Source: Albula goreensis
Taxonomy: Eukaryota; Chordata; Actinopteri; Albuliformes; Albulidae
Direction of reading: 5' to 3'
DNA: 64,000 nucleotides
NCBI GenBank assembly: GCA_022829145.1
Contig: CM040746.1
Location: 823,731 to 887,730 of the forward strand
Shown here: positions 36,076 through 48,266 of the stretch, piece by piece
Position numbering within the stretch: position 1 is the stretch's first letter
Layout of the letters: each line of letters begins with the position of its first letter
Translations under genes and position numbers: made by a program
The notes under the pieces: generated by a model
The model's database searches: none
Seen by the model: only the letters and a program-made list of their open reading frames with translations
Told to the model about the DNA's origin: nothing

Positions 36076-39055
36076 TAAAGATCAGAATGGATTTACAATG
36101 ATTTCCTTTTCCCCCTTTTTACTGGTCGTGAGTGAGGCGCACATCCACCCTTGACGTATAGACCATTCAGGGCGGATTGGGAGGACCGCCTGAAAGACCC
36201 ATGTCAAACCTCCCTCCTCACCACTGAAAAAAACACACATGCCTCCCTCACTTTTGAAAAATTTAGTCAAACATATCTATGACAAGTGCCAGAATGTTCC
36301 AGATGACAATTGATGATGGACTTCAGCTGACAAAAGCAATCCATAAAAATATATGTTTTGCAATAAAGACATGCTATATTAATGCTGAAATGCTAAATTA
36401 ATTTAGAAAAAATGTCAGAGGGCTGCATTGACTGAATAAAAACTTTGAGGTTTTGGTTCATAAGTGAATTAATTACAATCTGGCGTAGTTCAGTTAATAC
36501 ATACATCTAGAAGCTTTTTTTATAGTCAGTGTATCGTGACGAACAGGGGTGCCCGACCTCAGATCATATTAATACGTAAGTGAGTCTATAAACAATCTAT
36601 TTTAGTAGTAACTCTGAACTGTGCATCCACTGAGCGCAACACAATTTGCTCACTTCATTTGTGACTCAGCTACAGTGTCAGCAATATGTGAATCAATACA
36701 ACATTAGCCAACAATGGGAATTGGATATTAATGTGGCAGCGGGGTTTTGTCTTCATGTCTACGTTTACACACGTTTTATTCTTCCGAAAATTGCATACAA
36801 CACATACCATGGGTCAGACAGCGCCGTGTTTGCTCACGCATTGCATCCATTTGGACCATAGTGGAAAAAGTCAAAACGCGTTTGAATGGAATGTCTCCCA
36901 AGGGAAGCCGTCATCTGTTGTCAGAACTATGTAAGAACTTATAATTAGGGGTTTTTGGACCAAACAGTTCTAGGAACTTGTTTGAGAGTAACTATCAAGT
37001 TCCTTCTGGGGAGGTTCTCCGAGAACTACCAACCTTCAAGGGGTTTTCTTCTGTTCGCATTCGCACCGCCAGGACCAAAGTGATATAAGGCAGAGGTTAA
37101 TATACCAGCTGTGTGGTTGTTGTGTGTCGTGAGTTTCATAGGGTGTTTTTCAATACCAAGAACGAAGAAGAACGGTCTTGCGAGTTCGCAAGACGGAAAA
37201 TGCTTTGAGATGGTTTGTGCACTTTCGTACTGGCTACTGCGTAACACCCCGAGCGCAGCCCATTTCACCCATAACAGAACGACACTGGCTGACAGGACAG
37301 TACTTGTAACATTTGGTGAAGTTACTTTTTATTGTGCTTGCATTACACTTTTCACCATGGAAATACCCAGCTGCTTGGCCCATATAGTGAAGCTTACAAC
37401 GATCTCAAACCTCGTGTTTGTCATTTCACCCTAAGGACAAAATATATTTTAAATGGTGAAAAGAAATTTACAAAAAGTCCGTGATTTAAATATTTACGGT
37501 AAGATGAGTGGTAGAAGGCTTCATTCATGTGATCGATATGACATTTGTAAAGCGCAAATAACTGATAAGCTAAAAACCGCAAGTTTTCTGAAGCCTATGC
37601 TAACTTAGCTAGCTAAAACTACCGTCCCCACTGAACGGAATAACGCTAGCATAGCTAACCGGAACCAACTGCCAATTAAAGTCGTTGCAAACTTTCAAAT
37701 AAACCGTTATTTAAATCGAAGGAAAGATGAACTGTTGTGCGTTGCTGTGGACTGCAGAATGAAGGGGTTCTATATCCACCCCCAACCCTTAGCCCCTCTC
37801 GCCACTTTTTCATCGGCTTTAGAAACTGGAATGAGAACCATGTGCAGACCGCGGACGCACATTTTAAAGGCCTTTGGTGTGCTCCCATCATTTCGAACTG
37901 ATGTTTAAAAAAACAACAGGGCGTTTTGGAAATCAAAACCCCTTTTTGTCCGGTGGGGGTTCACTCAAGCGCAAACTCAACCAGCAGATATGTTCAAAGA
38001 GAAGCTTTGGGAAACCTGAGGATCACATCCACACCAAGCCTCGTAATTCCAGAGCTATTTGTGTGCTTTCTGAGAAAAGCCCCCCTCGGATCGTGTTTGA
38101 TTTGGCCCTGGCCGCCTTGATCGGCGGAGCTGTTTTTGTGGGCAGAGGACATTCGGGGCCCGCTGAGCTCCGACAGCACGATAAACACTGACAGGACGCC
38201 ACGGGCTAATTCATTAATTTGGTGTTTCCCGAAGCCGTCACAAGCCATGTTCCTCACTGACAAATTCCAAACGCTTCCACACCCCCTGTCCCGCCACAGC
38301 CAAGGTTACCCAGGTGAAAATAAAAATTTGCACTGTACAGAACTTCATTATTAATATTTCTACCAGCACTTTCAACTAATATTTCAATGGCAGCAAGGGA
38401 GTACGGACCCCATACGTGTCTATTTCAATTTAAATTTCTTAACAGCCCCGGGTGAGTTTGTTAAGCGTTACAGACGAGCAAACGGGACGGATTGAACCTC
38501 AAACCTTACATTCTGATTTCTTAATGCTTATTCCCTCACAGCGACACCAGGGGTTCGAAAAGAATATATCGGTTGAGAATTCTCAATAAAGTGAAATCGC
38601 GCTATTAGCCCAGCGGCAAGTTTCAGCTTCTCCGTGTTTTTGCAGGCGCTGCGGAAACAGCTTTCATTTCATCCAGGCACACGCACCTTGCTGCCCCGGC
38701 TCACAGCGTGTATATTAGCGATCCAATCAAAATGTTTCTTTTCTCTCTTTAAAATGCTGGATTAAAAATACCAGCTACATGGAGGATAAATACAATCCCA
38801 CCAATGTTCTGGGTTATCATAACCCAACCCTCAGGCTGGGGTATGACATTTCGTTTTTGGTGAATCCGGGGCAGTAGGCCCGGTTTTGGGGGACGGAGTC
38901 GCCGCAGCATCGCGTTGCTGCTGCTGGGCGGAGTCCGGCTGTAATGTGTTTCCTGACCCCAGAACCTGCCGGATGGAGCAGCACCGGTTCAGGGCCTCGT
39001 CCTTGAGCCGACTCTCACTGGGGAATAAACTACCCCCTTTCATGTACTAGTGGTG
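36076..39055. other. intergenic DNA upstream of flt4
   Basis: About 3 kb with no recognisable gene. A GCTAGCTAAAAC/CTAGCATAGCTAACC stretch lies near 37600-37665. Open frames at 37026-38263 lie on both strands and carry no known domain. A CpG-containing segment at about 38860-39040 has a minus-strand open frame (39043-38831) with a short Gln run, whose product is not recognised. Confidence 0.5.
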
Positions 39056-39061
39056 AGTGAT

Positions 39062-39115
39062 TTATTATTATTATTATTATTATGAATACAATAATAATAA
39101 CAATAATAATAATAA
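39062..39115. repeat. (ATT/AAT)n microsatellite
   Basis: TTATTATTATTATTATTATT is followed by AATAATAATAACAATAATAA, a trinucleotide repeat that is partly self-complementary across a short spacer. Confidence 0.9.
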
Positions 39116-39783
39116 TTACACATGCCCAGTAATAGTATGATTATTATAAGGGGAAAGGTCTAAGTACAAAAGAGACGAAAACAAGGGCAAGGGAGCTTCC
39201 ATGATCCAGACCGGGAATAAGAGAGCCTCTTAGCAGCTAAGCTGTGGGTCAGTCAGCCAGGGCATCTGCCCAGAGCCTTTACTCTTTGCAACATTTTATT
39301 TGGAGTCGGGATAGTTTACGGGCATAAAAACAAATGAAATGAAACGAGAGTGCAGGCATTCATGAGCGATCCGGTCAGTGTGCAAATTACAACAGATGAA
39401 GAGAGCTGACAGACCACCACTGAACGAATCGCCTGTTGTGTCATTCATCTCTCTCCGGGGACCTCGTTAATAAAACTTTGCTTACTTTTGTAACTAAGAA
39501 GTTCCGTACGCCAAAACCTACGAGTTTACATAAGCAAAAAAAATCGGATTTATAAAACTTGTGTACCCCTTGCGTACAAAAAGAAAAAAAAAAAGAAACT
39601 TCTTGGAGTGCGAAATTGAAGCTTTAGTTTCTTAAATCGAGATGAGAAAAAATATTATTTCAGGCGGCAACGGCACCGGGGTCACACACACAAAAAAACC
39701 TTGCATGTTTACCACGGCTGTCAATTCCTCAGGTATAGAGAACCACATACGAAGACTGAAATCAAGAAAAAACATGTGTGACA

Positions 39784-40164
39784 TCAAGGTTGAGGCAAAA
39801 ATGTGTGTGTAGGAGCAACGGGCGGCGGTATAGGGATGCCACGACTGAGTTCCTTCGATAAGCGGGTGACCGCGACTATCGGCGTGGATCTGCAACTGTT
39901 CATCATTATAAGCGAATCATGACATGACCCTTGCCATCGCGCAGCCACATTTGTCAGTGTCATTTGTGCGTCGCAAATCAGTTGCACGTTTATAGAATGG
40001 AAATGGCTAATTAAATTACTTATATTCTTTAACATATTCATTCATTCATCCATCCACGGCGCCCGTATTACAACGTGAGTGCAGTCGATTTCACCGGTTA
40101 CAAAAGGAAAACCGGTCATCGCTGCAAATTGCTTTTTAATGTTTGCCAGCTGTATAGGGGAATC
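39784..40164 (-). pseudogene. Harbinger (HARBI1-like) transposase fragment, DDE domain
   Basis: One minus-strand frame reads, in order: LANIKKQFAAM, TGFPFVTGEIDCTHVVIRAP, WMDE, an in-frame TGA (40044-40042), then ISHFHSINVQLICDAQMTLT and NVAARWQGSCHDSLIMMNS. GEIDCTHVxIRAP carries the first catalytic Asp of PIF/Harbinger transposases. HSINVQxICDAQ and W-x-GS-x-HDS are the next conserved blocks with the second Asp. Beyond 39895 the frame decays; a DSRGHPL word in another frame may be the GDxGYPL motif, implying a frameshift. The N-terminal helical part is not found. This is a broken DNA transposon gene, not a host gene. Confidence 0.88.
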
Positions 40165-40254
40165 TGATGCACTTCTAGCGCAGACGAATGATGCCATCCA
40201 ACACTCTTGGTATAACATGACTGAGTGAGGGCTGGGTTCATGGGAGTCAGTTTG

Positions 40255-40400
40255 TTTTTAAAAAATGCTGGGGACAACGACGGGTTCAACTAACTAAACG
40301 GTTTAAAATAGTGGTGGGAAGAAATGGGCCACTACAAAAAGTGGTGGGGACATGTCCCCAGCGTACCCAGCGTAAATGACGCCTATGGCTGGGTTATACC
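40255..40400. mobile_element. unclassified transposon-like fragment
   Basis: AAATGCTGGGGACAACGACG, AGTGGTGGGGACATGTCCCC and AGCGTAAATGACGCCTATGG resemble terminal sequences of abundant fish interspersed repeats. GGGGACATGTCCCC is a perfect 14-bp palindrome. The class could not be decided. Confidence 0.35.
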
Positions 40401-41099
40401 CGACCGGTCCGCTATTTCCAGCTGGAAAGTCCCCGTGGCTAAAAGCCCCAGAGCTGACAGGATTTGCAGTTGGGTATTGGCTTGTTGCTACGTGTAGGGC
40501 GCTCCAGCGCCGGCCCCGATTTAGCACGGTGTTTCAAAAGCATGGCTCGTGTTATGGAAAATCGACTTGAGCCAGTCATCATCATGGACAAAAAAACCCA
40601 TGGGAACGGTACCTGAAGACACCTTCCTGGTGCACCATACAACTCGCAACATCCTCTGGCAGTGCCAAGACAGCCATAAGCCTACTGTCTTGCTATTGTT
40701 ATAAGTTTTATTTTTATAAAGTTTCTATTTATGTTAACAAAACTAAATGATTGATAATACACTGGTTAGCTCATATCGGTTCGTTTATTCCATCGCGTAT
40801 TCATTGCCAATAACCACATTGATTAGGAATGATAATGTGATCATATTTAATCAAAGGAATAAGAAAACTAGTGCAAATTTCCTTTGGTCTCTAGGGTGTG
40901 CTATTTGCAGCAGATATGTGCCCTAAAAATGCGTACGTATGGGTCAAAGGTATCGTATTGGTACACACATCCTCACTTCATGTGGAAGTTTTATAAATCC
41001 CAAATTGTGCGTGAAAATCAGCATTACGCACGTTTTGGAGCGTTTTTGTGCGTATGCGCCGTTTATAAATGTGACGCCAGGTGAGGTTACACCTTTGTC

Positions 41100-42520
41100 C
41101 CCTCTGGAAAAATAAGTATCAGTGCAAAATACGAGCCCAAAAATGTGTGCTTGCAAGCATGCATATATGTGTGATTATGTGCGAGTAAACGTGTGAGAAA
41201 GAGCTATGTAGGCCATCACAGTGCCCAGCCTTTGCTCTGATCACACACAGCTCTATGGGCAGGTTGGTGGGGCTGTGTTTAGTTGGGCGTGTGGTGTGGG
41301 TGTGGCTTTAGGGGTTTCTAACAGGACGATGGAGGGCTGAGAACCAGCCGAAGCAGTGCTCTGACTCCTCCCCAAATAAGGCCTGACCCCAGGTCACTAT
41401 GGTAACTACTCCTCTTAAATCTCATGCTTTTTGGATCGAAACTAAGAGATAAATGTACCTACCAAAATCGTTAAGGCTGAAGGTTACGCAAACATGTTCT
41501 ATTTTGTCCAGAATCAGATTCCAGCATCATATTAGCGTTTGAGCTCCCTCCCACCATTTGACGATCCTCCCAACCTTTCTGACTCAGCAGACACACGGAA
41601 ACTGTTATCAAAGCCGCTGTGCTCCGCTCTGGTGGGCTCAGGGCCGGGGAGGGGTGTGGATGGTATCATGGTTAGCGCAAAGAGGCTGGGCATTGTACTC
41701 TGCGTGCGGGGTCAGGGGGCGTACAGAGCTCCAGAGTAAGAACGAGCTTTACATCCACAGCGGTAAATACGAATATCTTCGCAATAAGCCTGTCTGATAA
41801 CGTAAAGAACTACAGCTCTCACATACGTTCCTGTCGCGCGTAAGCATTTCCTACATCTTGACAAGAACTCAAATTTGTGCTTCCCTCTCCTGCGGGGAAC
41901 CTTATAAAGATTACTGTCCTTATCGCTTTCGCGAATGTAAAAAAAAGGGCACCTAGCTGTAAATCTCCAAGGGATCGGCTGCAAGGTATGATTTACGTAA
42001 CTTGATTTTTAACTTCAGCATAGACTACTGATACCATGCTATTTGAGTTAGCGGTGTGGTTGCTCTCCTGGAACAGTGCTGATTGACAGGCCTGCTCTGG
42101 GGGCCGCTTGTTCCTGTTCCAGCATATTTGGGTGGGTGGGTGGGTGGGGGGGGTAGTGACTGTAGGGTCGCAGCATCCTGCTCACCCCCCCTCCGGCCCC
42201 CTTTCCCAAGGGGGAGGACCAACACTGACCCCTTTTTACAATGAGGAAGGGGGGGATGACTGTGTGTGCATGAGTGTCCAATTGTGTTTGTACAAGTGTG
42301 TGTGTGCACATGTTTGTCAGTGTGTGTGTGAGTGTTTGAGGGTGTTTTTATGAGTGAGGGTCTGTGGTGTTCAGAAGGGCCTAATATCTGTGTTGCCCCA
42401 GTGTGTCTCATTCAATTAGCCCTTTTTGACACTTGGGATTTCACTGTGCTGTGTATGATTCATTTTGAAGTCTTACAGATATTTTGGAGAAATAACTGCT
42501 TGAAACCATCAATGATACTG
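41100..42520. other. intergenic stretch
   Basis: No gene was recognised. It contains a (GGGT)n/G-run at 42129-42154 and the start of a GT-rich stretch at 42260-42350. Short open frames lack domains. Confidence 0.5.
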
Positions 42521-42535
42521 AAAGAGTGACCTTCC

Positions 42536-42616
42536 AATGTGTGTGTGTGTCACTGTGAGAAGTGTATGTTTGTAAGTGTGTACAGCTCAAGAATATATGA
42601 TACAATGATGCACTGC

Positions 42617-42655
<39 letters not shown>

Positions 42656-43095
42656 ATGTTGTGAGTGGTGTGTGTGTGTTTGTGTGGGAGTGGGTGTGTG
42701 TGTGTGATGTTGTGTGGATGTCCTGGGTCTTGTGTGTCGTGTGTGTGTGTGTGTGTGTGATGTTGTGTGGTGTGTGTGTGTGTGTGGATGTCCTGAGTGG
42801 TGTGTGTATGTGTGTGTATGTGTGTGTGCGTGTCCATGTATGTATGTCCTGGGTCTTGTGTGTCGTGTGTGTGTGTGTGTGTGGATGTTGTGAGTGGTGT
42901 GTGTGTGTGTTTGTGTGGATGTCCTGAGTGGTGTGTGTATGTGTGTGTGGTGTCCTGGATGCCCAGAGTGATGTGGATGTTGTGAGTGGTGTGTGTGTGT
43001 TTGTGTGGATGTCTTGAGTGGTGTGTGTATGTGTGTGTGGATGTCCTGAGTGATGTGTGTGCGTGTCCATGTATGTATATCCTGGGTCTTGTGTG

Positions 43096-43129
<34 letters not shown>

Positions 43130-43180
43130 ATGTTGTGAGTGCTGAGTGTGTGTCAGTGTGTGGATGTCCTGAGTGGTGCC
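42536..43180. repeat. GT-rich minisatellite/microsatellite complex
   Basis: Long (GT)n runs alternate with GTGGATGTCCTGAGTGGTGT and GTGGATGTTGTGAGTGGTGT and with GTCCTGGGTCTTGTGTGTCG. Units of about 40-60 bp and longer blocks are duplicated; compare 42780-42900 with 43045-43140. The 265-codon minus-strand open frame (43238-42441), rich in His/Thr, is a composition artefact. Confidence 0.92.
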
Positions 43181-43299
43181 GTGGGGATTTCAGTGATGTG
43201 GCCGCACCCCTGCCCCTGGCCCCCAAAACCACTGTCAACAGGAAGTGTCACTGCCTGACCCTCCCCCTCCTAGAACACTACATCAGCCATTGTACAGAC

Positions 43300-44600
43300 A
43301 CCCTCACACTCACATGCATGCATACACATGCACATATACATGCAGACAGACAGACAGACACCTGCCATGCAGGACATGCACACAAACAGCCCTAACTCAG
43401 CACCCCTGCAGCTCTGTGGTTACTAAGGCAAATTGGTTTACTTGTTTCAGTTCCTTCTGTTTTTTCTTTGTCTTGACAATCAATAACTCATACAGCTGCT
43501 GCAGCTATTTGGCTTTCCATATTCAAATACTCAAAAACTTGTGTCTTCCTTCATGTTGTATTCTGTCACCACAACGGATCAGCAGCTTGCAGAGAGGAAG
43601 AAGGACCAATCAGAACACATCAGTACAGGAGCAGAAACACACATACCCATTCTGAGAGCTCTCCTGTTGCATTACCAGCAGCTAACACCAGGGAGCAGCA
43701 GAGAGAGCTTGGCCAGACACTGCTCCACAAGTTCGCTCTCTTGATAGTGCATCTGGAAAAATCATGCGTTGAATTTTTGCAATAGGCTACCTGCAAGCTG
43801 ACTGGAGGCCACAGACGTCTTAGGGTGGATCTAGTTAGCCCAAAAATGCTTGCCGGTGCCCACATTTATTACAGAAGAACCTCCAGACAATTTCAAGCAA
43901 ATAGCTCCTTGGTGAAATGGCGTAGAATGGGTCACAACACCACAGTTAATCATAAGGAAGAGTTTCCCAGGAACGAGCATATTTTTTTTAGCTGGAAATT
44001 ACAAACGACATTGCTCCAGATCACATGTAAAGCCACACACACACATACACACACAAGCATGTTGATGCATGCAGACATACAAACACATACATTGTTTATG
44101 TCCACATTTCATAAACACATTGCAAAAGGACATACATATTTCAGGTCCATGATGTTAGGACTCGACTTGTCATATGCCCTAGATAAATATTACAGTTGCA
44201 TATGCAAAACAAACGTTAAACTTCCAGTCAAAGATAGAGAAAGCAGTCTCCTCCATATGGAGCAGCTACCAGTGATAACTGAGACTGATCAGTACTTCAC
44301 TAACTGCTTGGCCCTTTTCTTTGTCAGTCCCACCATTTGTAAATCTCTACCTACTAGTCTGTGAACATAATTTAGAATACCAAATATGAAAACTTGTAAA
44401 CGTCACATATACGCCAATGGTGCAATTGTCTGAAACAATGGTTGATAATTCAGAATGTTTGTTAAAAAGGCTTCTTCCAGACTAGTCAAAGGTGCACCCT
44501 ACTTCCAGAACACAGCCTTTTCTTTAGACATACACACACACGCACACGCACACACACACACACACAAAGTCTCAAAAATGGTTTCAAGAGAATTGTCTAC
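43300..44600. other. intergenic stretch with scattered CA repeats
   Basis: CA-rich words occur at 43305-43360, 44033-44090 and 44530-44567. GACA repeats (ACAGACAGACAGACA) lie at about 43344-43360. An open plus-strand frame at 43825-44364 has no recognisable domain and no splice-consistent neighbours, so I do not call it a gene. Confidence 0.55.
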
Positions 44601-44819
44601 AGCACCTAGTGATTAAAACACATTACAATGAAACAGCCAATTATCTAATCAAGGCTCTTCAGAGCAGAATAATAACGTATTCATGGATTTTAAAGGCTAT
44701 GCAGACAGCTCAAAATAGGCCTGGAACACCGACAGGCTGTGCTGCTGCGCCTTTGCCAAAGAAACAGAGATTACTGTGTACTTGGGGCCAGGCACTGCAG
44801 CCACAGTTTAGCACAGCTT

Positions 44820-45415
44820 TCTATAAGGCACTGCGTTAGACACACTGCATTTAAATGCTCTAGCACAGCTTTCTATGAGCCACTGCGTTAGACACACTGC
44901 AGTTAAATGCTCTAAGCACAGCTTTCTATGAGCCACTGCGTTAGACACGCTGCAGTTAAATGCTCTAACACAGCTTTCTATGAGCCAGTGTTAGACACAC
45001 TGCAGTTAAATGCTTTAAGCACAGCTTTCTATGAGCCACTGCGTTAGACACACTGCAGTTAAATGCTCTAACACAGCTTTCTATGAGCCACTGCGTTAGA
45101 CACACTGCAGTTAAATGCTCTAACACAGCTTTCTATGAGCCACTGCGTTAGACACACTGCAGTTAAATGCTCTAACACAGCTTTCTATGAGCCACTGCGT
45201 TAGACAAACTGCAATTAAATGCTCTAACACAGCTTTCTATGAGCCACTACGTTAGACACACTGCAATTATATGCTCTAACACAGTTTTCTATGAGCCACT
45301 GCGTTAGACACACTGCAGTTAAATGCTCCAACACAGCTTTCTATGAGCCACTGCGTTAGACACACTGCAGTTAAATGCTCTAACACAGCTTTCTATGAGC
45401 CACTACGTTTGATGG
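44820..45415. repeat. 52-bp minisatellite (about 11 copies)
   Basis: Unit: GCCACTGCGTTAGACACACT, GCAGTTAAATGCTCTAACAC, AGCTTTCTATGA. CTGCG starts at 45091 and 45143 (52 bp). Early copies have one extra G (TCTAAGCACAG), giving 53 bp. One copy near 44985 lacks four bases. The central copies are nearly identical, indicating recent homogenisation. Confidence 0.95.
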
Positions 45416-47715
45416 CAGGTAGGAACTTCATTTTACTCCATCTTTAAATGCAATATGTCCCCATTTCTGCTACATCCCATTGTAATCTATTCAATAATTA
45501 GAATAACTGAGAGGCAATCATGCCTGTGTTGTCTGAGAATGGCCAGACACAGTGTGGTGAAGCTTGTGGTCAAGTCAGAACGTGCGCTTAAACTCATACT
45601 CTCTCTAAATTCAGTTCTGCTGCCCCTGCACTACCTTCTCTAAGGTGAGTATCAGCAGCAACACTTAATTTTCTCACACTCGCTCACAGTCTCAGTTCAC
45701 TGCTAAATACACCAATCCACACACACAAACAAGCACACATACTTATCTTCACTGTGAGAGACTGGAGTAAAACATCACTCTCCGACAGCTATTAAGCTTC
45801 TGGTTTTTATCAGCAGTCTTTACTCCGGTGCCGGTAACTTCAAGATATTCGTCTCTTTGATAACGGAAAAAAAAAATCTCAGGGGGATTTACCTGGCAGC
45901 ATTTAAAATGCTAATTTTTATGCCCCACTTTCCATGAATCTGTACCCTAAAATGTAAGGAGATCAGAGCAGAGTTCCAGCTCCCGTGGAGAACCATGTGA
46001 GCTCATTATTAATGGCGAAAGCAGTTGCTCAGAGTGAGCGTCTTCAGCCACCGGGCCAGGAAATACAAAAAAAAAACACTGCTAAACACACCATCAGGTT
46101 TTTTTCCCATTCAGGTTTTATTTTGGAAAAAGTCATTTACATGTTGAATTGTTTACCATGGCAACAGCAGTAAGCAAGTTTGCATAATATACACCTGCCT
46201 ACCCCCACCCCTCCCCCAAAATGCAATTAAAACAACGTTGGCACAGAGCTCCACAGGCAGTGATGAGGACTAGATGCAGGTACGAAGCTGGTGCAAACCA
46301 AAAAGGAAAGCTTCCGGCTGCATTTGGAACTCTCTGGGGATGTGATGCTACGTGTGTGTACATGAATGTGTGTGTTTGGGGGGGAATGGGGGACGGGCAG
46401 GCAATCGCAGCCCTTAATAGGAAGAGGGGGGGTTGAGGGTGCGAAGAGTATCATGCTTATGTGGGTTATCACTTGTTGCAGGCTCTATCACAGATGGTGT
46501 TTTATCCACATACCACCATTGGAGCCACACAGTTCTGAAAACCGTTCTGCTAACTGCTCATCCACTGCTCCGGATTTCTGCTGCTCCATTCAGGAGCTTA
46601 TCACACGCTCATCTCTTGATTCATTTTTTACATGTTTTCAAGAGAGATCATCAGAGTTACAGTAAAAATAACAGCAAATAAATCACATGAACCATGTGTT
46701 ATCACAGACAGGGGGATGTTATATAAACCTTATTGTTTGAGCACACACCGTGCTTCCCTAGTTGAGGAATAAAAGCTTGCAGCAGCAGCGACAGGTTGTT
46801 GTTCTGTTGTTCTCTCGGAGTGAAGTCAGACTGCCGAGCAGCAAAATCTTTGGATGTTTGTTTAGCAGGGCCACACTTGACCAAAGATACAAGTGGGGTA
46901 TCCTAAAATATTTATATGTACATAAAAAAAACATTTAAGTGACAGTATGACTTTAGGGGGACATTTGGACTAGAGGACACATCGAGCAAGTGTGACACCT
47001 AAGGCAGTCTGCAGCCTTATAACTTATGTGAGAGACAGAGAAGGAGAGAAAGAGAGAGGGAGAGAGAGACAGCGAGAAAGAGTTTAGTTCGCAGATATGT
47101 AATGTTGTGATCTCTATAAGTTCACAAAAATTTGTTTACTCTATTTGCATAAAAAAAACATTTTCTGTGAACGTTGGCTCATTTGCTTGACATTATTTAT
47201 CACTGTGCCTTTTTCTCACAACTGTGACTCGGGGAAATTTGAGAAGCGTGTTGGCGTAGATGTGAGTAATTAACTGGGTCAGACAGGGGAACTGGAGTGT
47301 GGCTGATGGCATGCCATCTGAAGCACAGAGTTTGATGCAATACAGGGACGAGGCAGTAAGGGGAAAAGTAATGCTGTGTAATGCCATAAATTGCCAACAG
47401 GGGCAGCAGAGAGCAGCTATGTATTGACAAGGAGGGAGTCATAAAAATAATAATGGGAGGTGTTATATGGCATGGGTGAGTTATTGAGTGAACATTTTGA
47501 TTGGTTCATTATGAGATTCATGAAACCTTACTTTCCCATCGATTCATCACGACAGCTTGGCGTACCACAGTGAAGTGGCACTAGGGGGCGCTCACTGTGT
47601 TCCTGTGTTACATAGTAACGCGGCACTAAAGGTGTTTTACTGCAGCTTAGGAAGTGGCAGGAGGGGGTCGTCACCGCAGTTCTGTGTCATTTGGGGGAAG
47701 TGGAAGCAGGGGCGC
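45416..47715. other. 3' flank of the TRIM gene / intergenic
   Basis: No gene is recognised here. In TRIM-gene sense this is the downstream region and may include its 3' UTR. A minus-strand AATAAA (plus TTTATT) is seen near 46118, but no transcript end can be assigned. A purine-rich GAGAGA tract lies at 47030-47085. Direct GGAAGTGGCA/GAAGTGGCACTAGGGGGCGC words at about 47570-47715 look like a short degenerate duplication. Confidence 0.5.
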
Positions 47716-48266
47716 TCAGAGTGAGTCTAAGGGGAAATGCAGAATCCTGATTGGCTGAGGCTTGTGGCCGCGCTCACTCACACAGGGACTGAAGAATGGG
47801 AAGACACGCCCATGGGGGGCGGAGTTAAAAGTATACAACAGCTGCATACTATCTGCATTGTAGAAGCAGACACGCCGGCCCTCGCAGTCCAACAGCACCC
47901 CGATACTGCAGGGGGTGCCGTCCAAATCCAGTGGGGTCCAGGGCTGTGTGCCCGCCCAGTACCTTCCTTCCCTCAGACGCAGGGTCCAGTATCCATTCTC
48001 AGGGCTAAGTTTGGCCCGGGCATTCCGGTCCACTGACTCCAGCGCCACACCCAGGTCCCACTTCCTGCTGCCGGCCACACCCACCTCCCAGTAATGGCGG
48101 CCGGACAGGAAGCCCTGTGCTGCCAGCACGTTAACACACTGAGTGAAGCGCTTGGGGTTCCGCCGGTATGGCTGCATCTCCTGGCTCTCCACCACAACGG
48201 TCTTATCCCGGGAAAGGCACAGGCTAGGGTGTGCTGTCTCAGGGTCAAAGGTCAGGGGAACAGGTG
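47716..48266 (-). CDS. TRIM-family E3 ligase, last exon: PRY-SPRY domain
   Basis: 551 bp of coding sequence ending at TGA (47718-47716). The acceptor is CTGTCCCTAG/CACCTG, and the phase joins to exon 5 to give [11 protein letters not shown]. It encodes the B30.2 (PRY-SPRY) domain, used by TRIM proteins to bind targets. Visible motifs: [12 protein letters not shown] and PKRF (PRY); [47 protein letters not shown] and RVFPFFSPC (SPRY). The domain appears complete and uninterrupted, so the gene is probably functional. By eye it is closest to TRIM69-like proteins, with the preceding exon's GPVQYIAWRKM as support, but TRIM7/TRIM39-type paralogues and fish-specific TRIMs cannot be excluded. No symbol is given. 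Confidence 0.93.

Larger units (their letters stand above)
39480..41090 (-). mobile_element. PIF/Harbinger DNA transposon remnant (approximate extent)
   Basis: The core is the transposase pseudogene at about 39784-40164. Flanking segments look related to each other: TCCGTACGCCAAAACCTACG, GATTTATAAAACTTGTGTAC and CCCTTGCGTACAA on the left (39500-39580); GCGTACGTATGGG, TTTTATAAATCCCAAATTGT and GTGCGTATGCGCCGTTTATA on the right (40930-41070). These would be opposing ends of one element. Exact terminal inverted repeats and the 3-bp target duplication were not identified. A different TE-like fragment seems to sit inside (40260-40400). Confidence 0.6.

Noticed and set aside
37676-38354. Overlapping open frames on both strands in moderately GC-rich DNA
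   Set aside because: No known motifs, frames overlap in all directions and none has consistent splice signals.
42441-43238. 265-codon open frame on the minus strand, the longest in the window
   Set aside because: Almost entirely a translated CA repeat (His-Thr runs). Length is explained by composition.
43825-44364. 179-codon plus-strand open frame
   Set aside because: No recognisable domain, contains a translated CA repeat, and no plausible splice partners or promoter are visible.
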